64,000 nucleotides of DNA from Alitta virens (GCA_932294295.1 OW028580.1:38613836-38677835); one strand, 5' to 3'. Counted from the first letter of the stretch, positions 20,350 to 30,017 are shown. The notes: generated by a model from the sequence alone, not told the origin. Made by a program: numbers and translations.

Positions 20350-21312
20350 TTATTTAGCGCTGACCTTGGTCCACGATTTCCTGCTCCTCTTATTCGTTCC
20401 CCTGGCCACTCTTTTCACTCCGGTGTCTCCACCAAGTGCAGTGCCAGTGGTAGTGGTAGTGGCAGTGGCAGCAGTAGGCTCAGCCTCCTCAGACTCCAGG
20501 CTTAACCTCTTCCTCTTCCCCCTCTTCCCTCTCTTCACCTCTATGTATTCTTCTTCTTGTTCTTCTTGTTCTTCTTCGTCTACTGGGTATTTGTTCTTCA
20601 TATAATGTAATATTCTACGTAATTTAACGTTTGAAATTAAATTCAGAGGCACACCGCGTCGCAACATGAGCCAGTACAGTTTGTGATGGCCAGCTGGTAC
20701 TGCGAAAGCACTCGACTGAGTGTGCAGAACCAGATCGACGTAATAGCTTTCTCTCTTTGGCTCTCTTTGCCTCTCTCGCTCCGTTGACAGTAGATGCAGT
20801 ACGCTCCTGGCCTTGTCACGCAGGGTTTCATTTCTCAACTGAGCGTCAATTTTGCGAGTAATGCTATCAGTAGCACTCGAACTCGCACTCTCAGTCACGG
20901 GGGCAGGACCAGTGACTGAAGGAGCCGAAGGAGCTGAGGGAGCTGAGGGAGCAGAGGGAGCCGAGGGAAGAGAGGATGCGGTCTCAGTGGCCATAGCCAT
21001 CGAAGCGGACTGACTCAGATCTCTAGCTCGATGTCGCTCTCTATCTTGTCGAGTGGGCCAGCCGCTGGTCATTGTATTTCCATGGCGAACCGGCGGCCCC
21101 CCTTCCTCGAGGTGGCCTCCTCCTGCACTAGAAGCCGGCACTGTCCGTACCTCCCCCGACATTCGAAAGGAGGGCGACTGGCCCGCACCGCTGCCCCTGG
21201 CAGCGGCTGCGGCCAGTCGCCCGGCGTCATCCTGAGGGATTTGTTTGTTACTCGCCATCATGATGTCGTATTTTTCCTGAGGAATCACGTAAACCTTCCT
21301 GTTAAATTTCAT
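20350..21312 (-). CDS. Polinton protein of unknown function, basic with disordered middle
   Basis: I start at ATG 21312 because of its context ACCATGA and the conserved-looking first residues MKFNRKVYVIPQEKYDIMM; in-frame ATGs at 21321, 21324 and 21336 are possible. The longer open frame upstream only reads a GA microsatellite. The 320-residue product has an N-terminal VYVIPxEKY motif, a Ser/Ala/Pro-rich middle with SAPSAPSAPSAPS, a helical block (IDAQLRNETLRDKARSVLHLL), and a block LYWLMLRRGVPLNLISN followed by a basic tail. This arrangement resembles a protein found beside capsid genes in other Polintons, but its role is not known to me. It overlaps the upstream gene by 11 bases. Confidence 0.7.
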   Translation of the reverse strand: MKFNRKVYVIPQEKYDIMMASNKQIPQDDAGRLAAAAARGSGAGQSPSFRMSGEVRTVPASSAGGGHLEEGGPPVRHGNTMTSGWPTRQDRERHRARDLSQSASMAMATETASSLPSAPSAPSAPSAPSAPSVTGPAPVTESASSSATDSITRKIDAQLRNETLRDKARSVLHLLSTERERQREPKRESYYVDLVLHTQSSAFAVPAGHHKLYWLMLRRGVPLNLISNVKLRRILHYMKNKYPVDEEEQEEQEEEYIEVKRGKRGKRKRLSLESEEAEPTAATATTTTTGTALGGDTGVKRVARGTNKRSRKSWTKVSAK

Positions 21313-21898
21313 GGTAGCCATCATTGTCGACGTCATGTTCCTCCTCCTCCTCCTCCTCCTCCTCCTCCTCCTCCTTCTCCTCCTCTTCTTCCTCTTCCTT
21401 CTCTTTCTTATCTTTCTTATCTTTCTTATCTTCCTCCACCTCTTTCTTGCCTTCTTCTTCTTCTTCTTCTTCTTCTTCTTCTTCTTCTTCTTCTTCTTCT
21501 TCCTCCTCCTCATCAAGCAGACTTTTCAGGTGAGGAATGCAGTGTTCCAGGAACTCAGCAAGAGGTCTGTAGTGTGCCACGTAGAGCTCTTTCAGTGCCT
21601 TTCTAGAAGCAACAGTTGTCTTAGAGTTGTATGACTTTCTTGTGCTAGCTGACAAAGTTGAACCCGAGACTATTTTAGCCACTTTCCTCAGCAGCCCCTT
21701 GAATCTCGCCAACTCTAGATGGGGAGTACTGGAGATGACCAGATTGCCCTCTAGTGTATTGATGATCACTTCTGTTATGCAGAGAAGTTGATCCCTGGAA
21801 GCCTCAGCCAGTAATGAACGAGTAGAACGAGGAGCTAGTTTGTATGCTCGCGTCAGAAGCTCCAGAAAACCCATGCATCCATTTACTCTACTCGACAT
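21302..21898 (-). CDS. Small helical Polinton protein with acidic C-terminal tail
   Basis: The 198-residue product starts at ATG 21898, whose A is the last base of the ATPase stop (TAATG). The first ~130 residues are helix-rich: FLELLTRAYKLAPRSTRSLL, QLLCITEVIINTLEGNL, ELARFKGLLRKVAKIVSG. This matches a small protein common in animal Polintons, in which LL..A and N.L.G blocks precede an L..F...LR..A block; the function is not known. The rest is a long Glu/Lys/Asp tract encoded by GAA/GAG microsatellites, longer than I would expect for the family. Confidence 0.7.
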   Translation of the reverse strand: MSSRVNGCMGFLELLTRAYKLAPRSTRSLLAEASRDQLLCITEVIINTLEGNLVISSTPHLELARFKGLLRKVAKIVSGSTLSASTRKSYNSKTTVASRKALKELYVAHYRPLAEFLEHCIPHLKSLLDEEEEEEEEEEEEEEEEEEEEGKKEVEEDKKDKKDKKEKEEEEEEEKEEEEEEEEEEEEHDVDNDGYHEI

Positions 21899-22734
21899 TA
21901 TTTCTTAGTGTACAGAACTAGGGTCTCCCCTGGCAGAATGGAAGTGCTAAGTCGCACGTCCTCGTCACCTGAACTAGTCAAGTTGTTCACAACTAGGTAG
22001 CCTCGAGGTAGACGAGTTGCGTCTTCGTGTGCTTCGACTAGTCGCTTGGGAGTGCCGGGGAACATCTGTCGTGAGAGGAAGTGTATCTGCTGTAAGTCTC
22101 TGCATGTCTTCATCAATATCAAGTAGCTCGTATTGAGACTAATTGTGCGAGAGTAGCGCGACTGGTGGTAGACATTCTGAGATATCATTATGACCGAGAT
22201 ACGGCCGTGATGAACTTCTCTCGTAAAAAGAGAGCACATTTCGCTAGATTTACATATCTCATCCATTAGATCGTCCAGAATCACTAGATTGTTGCCCTCA
22301 TCACTTTTCAACTCTTCTATCAGCTCCCTAGTGGGTAAGCCGTGATGAAGAGTAAGATTAGGTACTTGAGCTTCGAGATCATGGAACTTTTTCTGGTAAA
22401 CGCCGTAAGCGTACAGTATCTTCTCCGGTGGTATAGTGTACATCAGCTTCGAGTTCCTCACTATAGATAGGGCCAGAACCGTTTTTCCAACCATCGATGG
22501 ACCAACGATTACTGTGGAGGAGGGTGATTCAAATTTAAAAAGAGATTCTTCTTCATTTCCTTTTTCATTTTTTTCTCGTTCTTCTTCATGACAATTGATA
22601 CCTTCGTTGCCCTCGGTCTCAGCCTCAGCCTCAGCCTCAGCCTCAGCCTCAGCCTCAGCCTCTATCTCAGCCTCAAAGTCCTCTTCCTCCTTCTCCTCCT
22701 CCTCCTCCTCCTCCTCACAATAGTGCCCATACAT
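21898..22734 (-). CDS. ATP: Genome-packaging ATPase (HerA/FtsK superfamily)
   Basis: The 278-residue protein has Walker A GPSMVGKT (77-84), Walker B NLVILDDL (148-155) and the sensor-like SVIMISQN (179-186). This is the A32-like packaging ATPase of Polintons and related viruses, expected to pump the DNA into the capsid. The core is of ordinary length. The first ~66 residues are an added acidic region made of Glu runs and an EAEAEA repeat from a GAGGCT-type microsatellite. It is the first gene of the minus-strand train and shares a 260-base intergenic region with the plus-strand spliced gene. Confidence 0.92.
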   Translation of the reverse strand: MYGHYCEEEEEEEEKEEEDFEAEIEAEAEAEAEAEAEAETEGNEGINCHEEEREKNEKGNEEESLFKFESPSSTVIVGPSMVGKTVLALSIVRNSKLMYTIPPEKILYAYGVYQKKFHDLEAQVPNLTLHHGLPTRELIEELKSDEGNNLVILDDLMDEICKSSEMCSLFTREVHHGRISVIMISQNVYHQSRYSRTISLNTSYLILMKTCRDLQQIHFLSRQMFPGTPKRLVEAHEDATRLPRGYLVVNNLTSSGDEDVRLSTSILPGETLVLYTKK

Positions 22735-22994
22735 GTTTGTTTTTAATCCTTTTTTGATAATATATATTTTTTTTTTGATCTAAGAACACTTGCCTCCTGA
22801 GTGTGACAGTGCTAACAGTAGTAGTAGTAGTAGTACACAGGGTCTGGTGCTGGCCGAGTGCCAGAGCGACAGAGTGACAGTGCTGGTGTGTGCGTGCGTG
22901 TGTGTCCGTGTGTTTTACGATTGTAACAGCCGATATAACTCGTTCTTCTTTTATATATATATATATATATATATAATTTTTTTTTTCTTTACAG
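22735..22994. promoter_or_regulatory. Divergent intergenic region between ATP and the spliced gene
   Basis: Probably holds promoters for the minus-strand gene train and for the plus-strand gene. AATATATATTTT lies just upstream of the ATP start, and AGT repeats, GT repeats and a (TA)n run at about 22954-22975 precede a strong 3' splice acceptor (TTTTTTTCTTTACAG, ending at 22994). The acceptor implies a 5' untranslated exon further left. Confidence 0.5.
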
Positions 22995-23010
22995 CCTCGC
23001 TTTACAGACT

Positions 23011-23717
23011 ATGAGGGAACTACGCAAGCTCCAGCTACTGGCCAATGGTCAAGGAGGAGCTACCTCAGCTCAGAGTGATCGGCATGAGGAGTCTATGGAA
23101 GTTGAAGGACGTGCTGACTCAACCAATCAGCCACCTACATGTATGCCCGAGGCTAAGGTTAAGGTCAATGTCAATGCCGAGGCCAAGGACAGTGTGGGCG
23201 TCAAGGACATGGATAAGCAGCCTATGCGAGTCCCTGGTCCTGTGATGACTTCCACTCCTAAAAAGTCTGCCGCTGTAGAGGGGAGTGATGGAGGTGTTAT
23301 TGGTGGTTGTGGGGGAGTCTTTCACAACCTAAATGAATCTAATAAAACAACACCACCTCCAACTCCTCCTCCTCCTGCCCAGCCTCTGGCTATGTCACCT
23401 CTCTGGCTTCGTCCAATGCCACCATCACCCCCTCCTCCCCCACCACCGAGTCCTGCAACACCTCATACAACACCTCACCAGGCCACTCACACTACTCCTG
23501 TTACTCCTCCTCCTCCTCCTCCTACTCCTAAACAGCTCCAGGAAGAAGAGGAAGAAGAAGAAGAAGAGCGAGAAGAAATGGAGTGGAGAGACTCGGATGC
23601 TGCTATCCTTGCTGCGGAGGCATGTATGCTGAAGGTGTGTATATCTATCTATCTATCTATCTATCTATCTACCTATCTATCTATCTATCTATCTGTCTAG
23701 CTATCTGCCTAGCTATA

Positions 23718-23758
<41 letters not shown>

Positions 23759-23769
23759 AGTATTATTGC

Positions 23770-23806
<37 letters not shown>

Positions 23807-24023
23807 TCATTTTTTCAGAGATACAGCCAGCAGCTCACATACCATCGGAAACGCGTCATGAAGCTTGAAAGTTTCATGTCGTGTTTTGGTAAAACAAAAC
23901 CGAATGATGGAGAGCCACCAATCAAAAAAGCGAAATTCACCCTGGCATCGACTGACAAGAAGGAGGCAACTGCTGTACTGACAGGGTAGGCCTGATTATT
24001 TAGACTGTTTACACACGGCGTAT

Positions 24024-24079
<56 letters not shown>

Positions 24080-24900
24080 TGTGTGTGTGTGTGTGCTTTA
24101 TTATTTAAGTAATTTTTTATTTTTAAAATTTTTTTTATTTTGTTTCCTTAACAGAAATACATTGAAAGCTGTGCCTACACCACGAGTGTTTAGGCGATCC
24201 AGGAGGGCACTAAATTTCGACAACGTACCCACTGATAACCTCCCTCTGTCTCGAGGTTCCGGTGCTGGTGACAGTGCCAGTGACGGTGTTAGTGCCTGTG
24301 TGACAGCTCGGGTGTACCCAGTTGTGAACGGGTGAGTTAACATAATTACTACTGCTCTCCATCTTTGGCATGTTATTACCATTATTATTATTATTTTTTA
24401 TAATTTTTTAATATACTGCGCTCACTCTTAATTTAATTTAGTTTAATTTAATTTAACTCATTTGATTAATTTATAGAGTTGTTGAAGATGGTGAGGTGGC
24501 GGGACCATCAGGAGCCTCAGCAGGGCCAGCCCTACAGCCACCCTGTATGTCAGACTCCTATCGGTACAGGTAAGCACAGCAATTTAATCAAAATGGAGTC
24601 AAAATCAGCATGAAATTTGCTCTCAATAAATAGGTGGAAAAAAACTTTACATTTACTAATTAGTGTTTTGATTGTTATTCCAGTGACATCAGTGATGCAG
24701 ATGATACCAGTGGCCTGAGCTTAGTTGCAATAGCACCCACTGAGGCTGCTGCTGCAGAGGTTGAGCCTGTAGTTTTGACTTGGGGTGAAGCTGAGGGGCA
24801 GGAGGAGGAGGAGGATGATGATGAAGATGAGTGCTCATGCTGCTCGGACAACCTTTCATGGTTGAAGGACCTCACCCTCCATGATTGGTCTGGCGAATAG
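23011..24900 (+). CDS. Unrecognised five-exon Polinton gene, proline-rich and acidic
   Basis: Coding exons: 23011-23634, 23819-23985, 24155-24331, 24477-24569 and 24684-24900. All junctions are GT-AG and the frame holds across all four introns (first phase 0, the rest phase 2), giving 425 residues and a TAG stop. An acceptor at 22994 sits 16 bases before the ATG. The first exon is disordered and Pro-rich with a Glu run. Exon 2 starts with a basic helix-like stretch (RYSQQLTYHRKRVMKLESFM) and PIKKAKF, exon 3 has FRRSRRALNF, and exon 5 ends very acidic with a CSCC motif and WLKDLTLHDW. Basic nuclear-type signals plus an acidic tail would suit a regulator, but I do not recognise the family. It lies between ATP and POLB, same strand as POLB. 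AATAAA follows at 25008. Confidence 0.75.
23635..23818 (+). other. Intron 1 of the spliced gene with microsatellites
   Basis: Contains (TATC)n, (AT)n and (ATT)n tracts between donor GTGTGT and acceptor TTTTTTCAG. The open frame runs on into the TATC repeat, which would create a spurious Tyr/Leu/Ser tail if unspliced. Confidence 0.75.
23986..24154 (+). other. Intron 2 of the spliced gene with (GT)n tract
   Basis: Donor GTAGGC, a GT run of about 70 bases (24025-24095), acceptor TTTCCTTAACAG. Confidence 0.75.
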
Positions 24901-25007
24901 TCAGTATTTTTTTATTTTTATTTTTTTTTTATCTGTATATAATTTTTTAATATTTCTGTCTGTATGTGTGTGTGTGTGTGTGTGTGTGTGGCTGCTGAGC
25001 TTTTTTT

Positions 25008-25013
25008 AATAAA
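25008..25013 (+). terminator. Polyadenylation signal of the spliced gene
   Basis: AATAAA about 110 bases after the TAG stop at 24900, preceded by a GT repeat and a T run. Confidence 0.6.
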
Positions 25014-25287
25014 TGATATCAATATAAGCAATGACTTTAATTTCTGTATAAACATTTCGCAATACGGGCTACACGAGTATGAGCTAAACAAAAAGCATGA
25101 GTAAAAGAAAATAAATAAAGAAAAAAGGTGGGAGTTACACCTCTAGACAAACCAAAAAAAAAAAAGAAGAAGATGTATAACTCATGAAAAAAAAAAAAAC
25201 TTTTTCTGCCTCTCCATCTTTTATTATTTATTTATTTTATTTTGTATTTTATTTTTTATTTTTTATAGTTTAAATGAAATACCAGCC
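25014..25287 (+). promoter_or_regulatory. Region upstream of POLB with possible 3' splice acceptor
   Basis: No gene. AT-rich, ending in a long T-rich tract and ATAG (AG at 25267-25268), 19 bases before the POLB ATG. This could be an acceptor for a 5' leader exon, or only AT-rich promoter DNA. Confidence 0.4.
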
Positions 25288-28200
25288 ATGGAGCAGGGGC
25301 TTGAAGGTCTACCACTATATGAAAAGCAAGGAGAGATGCTATTTTTAGATATGCTCTATGAGCGGAATATTATTGGTGGAGGCGATATATCTATGGAGAT
25401 CAATGTTGAGCAGGGGGCTGTAGAGGGGGCTGAAGGACTGGTACTTGATGAAAAACAGAGAGAGATGCTATTTTTAGACATGCTCTATGAGCAGAATATT
25501 ATCGGCGAAGGTGATATATCCAGGGGTGTCAATGTTGAGCAGGAGGCTGAAGAGGGGGTTGAAGGTGACATAGAACCTCACATGATTTTTGATGGCCCCG
25601 ATTATGTGGTGAATTTCCACAGGCATATTGAAGTAAGGAATGTTAAAGACATAGAGTTTGATGGGGGCATTGCTCGTGAGACGGTGTACAGGATTCATTT
25701 TAATGTTAACTGGGCCGGTGTAAATCTTCGTGATATCATGGGTGGACTCGAGGAGGTGCTAGAAGCAATTATTGCAAGGCTCCATGAGAGCTATAGCAGT
25801 CATGACCTTGTCAGATTTTTCATACAGAATGAGGCATTTTATAGCCCCCACACCACAGGCTTAATACCCCTCCATCAGCTCACCATTTTCAAGATCATTG
25901 AGCTCATGGAAAGTCTACTGCAGTCAGATGAAGACCTGTATTTAGATGAACCACTGGAAATTCATGTAGGCATCATCAGAAACCCCCTGGCAGCCGGTGT
26001 GAGCACTGGCGTTAATTACATAGAAGACCTACGTAGGCTGAAAAGCATATGCGAAATAAAAAACAGGGACAACCTATGCTTAGCCAGGGCTATAGTTGTT
26101 GGAGTGGCAAAGGCCAATGTTGATGCAACCCCAAAGACTGACAAACAATTGTATGAGAGTGCCCTGAATGAGTACAAAAGGGTTCAGCATGGTCAGAAAA
26201 AAGCTCAAACCATTGAAGCTCAGAGGCTACACACTGCTGCAGGATTTGACCTGAAATATGTACCATCTTTTACAGACATACCATCTTTCGAGAGAGTGGC
26301 TAACACGTGTGTGGTAGTTTTTGGTCGTGGTTCAAGTGCTAGGCCTCTCTATGTTGGTGATGATCACAGACAGAGAACTGTTTATTTACTGTACGAATGT
26401 GAGCCTCTAGATAAGAAGGCAGTAGGCCACTTCCACACCATAACTAAGGTGAACTGTATCTTCGCCAAGTCTTCCTTTTGTGAGAAATGTCTGAAGGCCT
26501 ATGATGCGAGATATGGTCACACTGGTTGTGACCAGTGCCCCTCGTGTAAAGGCGAGTCATGTGTGGTAATCAGCGCAGAGAAGCACAGCTGTCCAACTTG
26601 CAATCGCTTTATGCGCTCTGACGCCTGCAGCAGGCGCCATCATGAAAATGGTACCTGCTCCAGCTCCCACAGATGCAGAGGTTGCGGTGTGTTCCACAAG
26701 TCCGGCGATGATCATAAATGCGGTACTCGTGAATGCAGCATTTGTAAAAAGCTGGTGACTGGAGTGCATTTCTGTTACATCAGACAACAAAAACCAAAGG
26801 CTGTGTCTTGTAAGTACATCTTCGCAGACTTCGAAGCTGACCCCACGGGAAAATTTCATTTACCCAACCTGCTTGTAGCACACTGGGAGTGCTCACACTG
26901 CATCGAGCTGAGTTACCGTGACAACCCTCGATGCTCGCACTGCGGCACTGCATGTTCCAAATGCTCACCCAGTGTATCTGGTAATACACCCAGAGGACAT
27001 GATGAGCGTGAGCTGTGCATGAAAGGGCGTGACTGTGGTAGGCGAGGGGTGTCCTTTTTTGGAGATGATGCAGCCACAGACTTCTGTCAGTTCCTGTTTA
27101 GACGCGAATTTGAGGGCTACACACTCATTTTCCACAATGGCCAGGCGTACGACGCCTACTTTATGGCGAAATACATATTCAGCACAATGAGGAAGCTGCC
27201 GAGAGTCATCTACAGAGGCAGTAAAATTGTAGCTATTGATGCAGGGAAATTCCGTGTTATTGACTCCTTAAACTTCTTGACATTTCCTCTTGCTCAGATG
27301 CCCAAAGTCTTTGGTCTGAAGGGTGTTAAAAAGGGGACATTTCCAGTCTTTTTCAACCAGAAGGAAATGTGGGACTTTGTGGGCCCCATACCTCACCCAT
27401 ACTGCTACAGAGTGAACAGAATGAAATCAAATGCAAGGGAAGAGTTCATGGCCTGGTATAAGCAGCAGAGGGGCAAGGTCTTTGATTTCAAGAAGGAAAT
27501 AATGGCTTATTGCGAAGATGATGTCAACATTCTGCAGGAGAGCTGCAATGCATTCAGAAGCTGGCTCATAAGCATAACATCTAGAGAGGAAGTGGTAGAT
27601 GTGGGTGAAGGAGGAGAGACATTGTCTCAGCTAGTTGGCATAGACCCCTTCCAGTATAACACGCTGGCCAGTGTATGCATGGCAACTTATCGCCACATGT
27701 TCCTGACTGAAAAGTACTCGATCACCCTGGAAGACGACACCAAGGTTGTAGGGCACTTGCAAAATGCCCAGCTGAGTCTTGTAGGGCAGGATGGAAGAGC
27801 GGTGAACCCGAGTACAGCAGAGATAAAGAGCATGGAATTTGTTTCAACTCCCTTCGCTAGAATGCCCTCTTGTGGCTTCGGTGGACTTGACGCTCACAGC
27901 CGTGTATCAATCATCTGGCTTGAGTATGAAGCACTGACACGTGACTTGACCATTCTCCATGCACGCAATGGCGGTGAGCATAAGGTTATAAATCAGACAC
28001 GTGATGGATGGTTGAAGCTTGATGGCTATCACGTTGATCAGGTGACAGGCAAAGAGACTGCCTGGGAATTTCACGGCTGCGTGTACCACGGGTGCAGGAG
28101 GTGTTTCGGTGGTCCAAACACACCTGCCAATGTCAGACACCCTCACACTGGTGAAAGCCTGAAATCACTCTATAGGAGAACTGAGGCCCGACTTGTGTAC

Positions 28201-29715
28201 CTGAGAAGTGAGCTGAACATAGAGGTCCACGTCATGTGGGAATGTGAATTTAAACAGCTACTAGAGACGAGTGAGGCACTGAGGGAGGTTGAGCAAAACT
28301 GTGAACTGCTACCGCGACTGGATCCGAGGGCAGCTTTTTACGGCGGCCGAGTGAATGCTGTGAAGCTCTACCACGAGGCTCAGGAAGGAAAGAGGATAGG
28401 TTATGTGGACATTTGCTCCTTATATCCCATGGTCTTGAAAAATGATGTTTTCCCTGTTGGTATTCCAGAGGTGATCATTGACCCCCCTCCTCAGGATATT
28501 GGCAAGTACTTTGGCATAGTACAGGCACGCGTAAGACCTCCTAGAGGCCTCTACCACCCCTGCTTGCCACTGCGTGTTGGTGGGAAGCTCCTGTTCCCTC
28601 TCTGTAGTAGGTGTGCACGTAACTCATCACAGGAGCCCTGCAGGTGTCCGGACACAGAGCGTGACCTGGTAGGCACTTGGACTTCCATTGATCTGCGTGA
28701 TGCCCTCAGCGTTGGTTACACTATTGTTAAAGTATTTGAGATATACCACTTTGAGGAAACAGCCAAATTCGACAAGACCCAGGCCACACCGGGTCTGTTT
28801 TCTGATTACGTGAACTTGTTCCTGAAAGGGAAGCAGGAAGCATCTGGGTGGCCTTCCGATGACATGACTGACGCCGAGAAAACAGAGTATATAGACCAGT
28901 ATGAGTCTGTTGAGGGCATTCGACTTGACACACAGAACATTTCTTACAACCCCGGGAAAAGGGCCACAAATAAGCTTCTCTTGAACAGCTTCTGGGGGAA
29001 ATTCGGGGAAAATAATAATCACAGAACACACAAACTAGCTGAGACTGGGGCTGACATTTTCAAACTACTGGTCAACCCGTCTATCTCTCTCAAGGGCATG
29101 CACGTGCTGGATAGCAATCGTTGTATGCTCGAGTATACGCACACTGAAGGCTTCCTCCCTGAAATGCCTCATGTGAATGTTTTTATAGCTGCTTTCACAA
29201 CGGCTAATGCAAGGAGTAGACTTTTCAATGTCCTGCATAACTTAGGTCGTAGGGTTCTCTATTTCGACACTGACAGTGTTGTGTATGAATACACTGAGGG
29301 AGATACCACCCAATATACACCAGACATGGGGGACCATTTGGGGCAGTGGACAAATGAATTGAAGGCCAATCAGTTCATCTCGCGCTTTGTCAGCAGTGGC
29401 CCCAAATCATATGCGTACTTGACTAATGACGACGACCGGACCACTAAGCTCAAAGGGTTCACCTTAAATCACGAAGTATGCAAACTTCTCAACTTCGACA
29501 GTATTTGCAGACTAGTGTTGTTTTGGGCTGATCCAGACAACAATTCACTACCTGACGAAGAACAGCCGCGTGTGGAGGTACCATACAGTAAAATACGTAG
29601 AGACAAGTATGCTTTCAAGCTTTTTAATAGAGATGAGATTAAGAAATTCAGAGTAACCTACTCGAAGAGATGTTTAGTGCTAGGTACATATGACACCCTG
29701 CCTTTTGGTTTTTAG
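25288..29715 (+). CDS. POLB: Family B DNA polymerase, protein-primed type
   Basis: A 1475-residue open frame from ATG 25288, longer than most Polinton polymerases because of its N-terminal extension. Order: a 43-residue tandem duplication (residues 6-48 and 49-91), a Cys/His-rich zinc-binding region (about 395-500), the 3'-5' exonuclease motifs FADFEADP (about 511), FHNGQAYDAYF (about 614) and YCEDDVN (about 740), and FHGCVYHGCRRCF (about 928), typical of Polinton enzymes. Then come polymerase motif A DICSLYP (about 1040), motif B KLLLNSFWGKFGE (about 1228) and motif C YFDTDS (about 1325). All catalytic Asp residues are present. It should copy the linear element from a protein primer, as in adenovirus. 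No break is seen. Confidence 0.95.
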   Translation: MEQGLEGLPLYEKQGEMLFLDMLYERNIIGGGDISMEINVEQGAVEGAEGLVLDEKQREMLFLDMLYEQNIIGEGDISRGVNVEQEAEEGVEGDIEPHMIFDGPDYVVNFHRHIEVRNVKDIEFDGGIARETVYRIHFNVNWAGVNLRDIMGGLEEVLEAIIARLHESYSSHDLVRFFIQNEAFYSPHTTGLIPLHQLTIFKIIELMESLLQSDEDLYLDEPLEIHVGIIRNPLAAGVSTGVNYIEDLRRLKSICEIKNRDNLCLARAIVVGVAKANVDATPKTDKQLYESALNEYKRVQHGQKKAQTIEAQRLHTAAGFDLKYVPSFTDIPSFERVANTCVVVFGRGSSARPLYVGDDHRQRTVYLLYECEPLDKKAVGHFHTITKVNCIFAKSSFCEKCLKAYDARYGHTGCDQCPSCKGESCVVISAEKHSCPTCNRFMRSDACSRRHHENGTCSSSHRCRGCGVFHKSGDDHKCGTRECSICKKLVTGVHFCYIRQQKPKAVSCKYIFADFEADPTGKFHLPNLLVAHWECSHCIELSYRDNPRCSHCGTACSKCSPSVSGNTPRGHDERELCMKGRDCGRRGVSFFGDDAATDFCQFLFRREFEGYTLIFHNGQAYDAYFMAKYIFSTMRKLPRVIYRGSKIVAIDAGKFRVIDSLNFLTFPLAQMPKVFGLKGVKKGTFPVFFNQKEMWDFVGPIPHPYCYRVNRMKSNAREEFMAWYKQQRGKVFDFKKEIMAYCEDDVNILQESCNAFRSWLISITSREEVVDVGEGGETLSQLVGIDPFQYNTLASVCMATYRHMFLTEKYSITLEDDTKVVGHLQNAQLSLVGQDGRAVNPSTAEIKSMEFVSTPFARMPSCGFGGLDAHSRVSIIWLEYEALTRDLTILHARNGGEHKVINQTRDGWLKLDGYHVDQVTGKETAWEFHGCVYHGCRRCFGGPNTPANVRHPHTGESLKSLYRRTEARLVYLRSELNIEVHVMWECEFKQLLETSEALREVEQNCELLPRLDPRAAFYGGRVNAVKLYHEAQEGKRIGYVDICSLYPMVLKNDVFPVGIPEVIIDPPPQDIGKYFGIVQARVRPPRGLYHPCLPLRVGGKLLFPLCSRCARNSSQEPCRCPDTERDLVGTWTSIDLRDALSVGYTIVKVFEIYHFEETAKFDKTQATPGLFSDYVNLFLKGKQEASGWPSDDMTDAEKTEYIDQYESVEGIRLDTQNISYNPGKRATNKLLLNSFWGKFGENNNHRTHKLAETGADIFKLLVNPSISLKGMHVLDSNRCMLEYTHTEGFLPEMPHVNVFIAAFTTANARSRLFNVLHNLGRRVLYFDTDSVVYEYTEGDTTQYTPDMGDHLGQWTNELKANQFISRFVSSGPKSYAYLTNDDDRTTKLKGFTLNHEVCKLLNFDSICRLVLFWADPDNNSLPDEEQPRVEVPYSKIRRDKYAFKLFNRDEIKKFRVTYSKRCLVLGTYDTLPFGF

Positions 29716-30017
29716 ATGAAATTAGCTCAATTATCCTTAGCTTTACTCCCTCAAATCATCATTTTTCAAGCTCATAGATATAGTCAACACTGTAATTGCA
29801 TGAATCCACAACTGCGTATTAGCAGCACACTCCTTGCTTGGGGGTGTATATTGGTGTATTTTTTTTTAGTATGCTCGTTTAATGTATTATTGATTGATTG
29901 AGTGATTGATTGATTGATTGATTGATTGACTGACTGACTGACTGATTGCGGCTCATTATGTAAAATAGCTCAGTCTGTGAGATACTTACAAGTAGACTAG
30001 AAATATTCTGGTGGAGT

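Noticed and set aside
21313..21516. N-terminal Lys/Arg-rich extension of the 320-residue Polinton gene
   Set aside because: It is the GA microsatellite of the overlapping upstream gene read in another frame; ATG 21312 has a better start context.
21031..21606. Plus-strand Pro- and Leu-rich ORFs opposite the acidic genes
   Set aside because: Antisense readings of Glu-coding repeats; no independent support.
24101..24382. Minus-strand ORF opposite exon 3 of the spliced gene
   Set aside because: It is the antisense of a well-supported exon and has no homology that I recognise.
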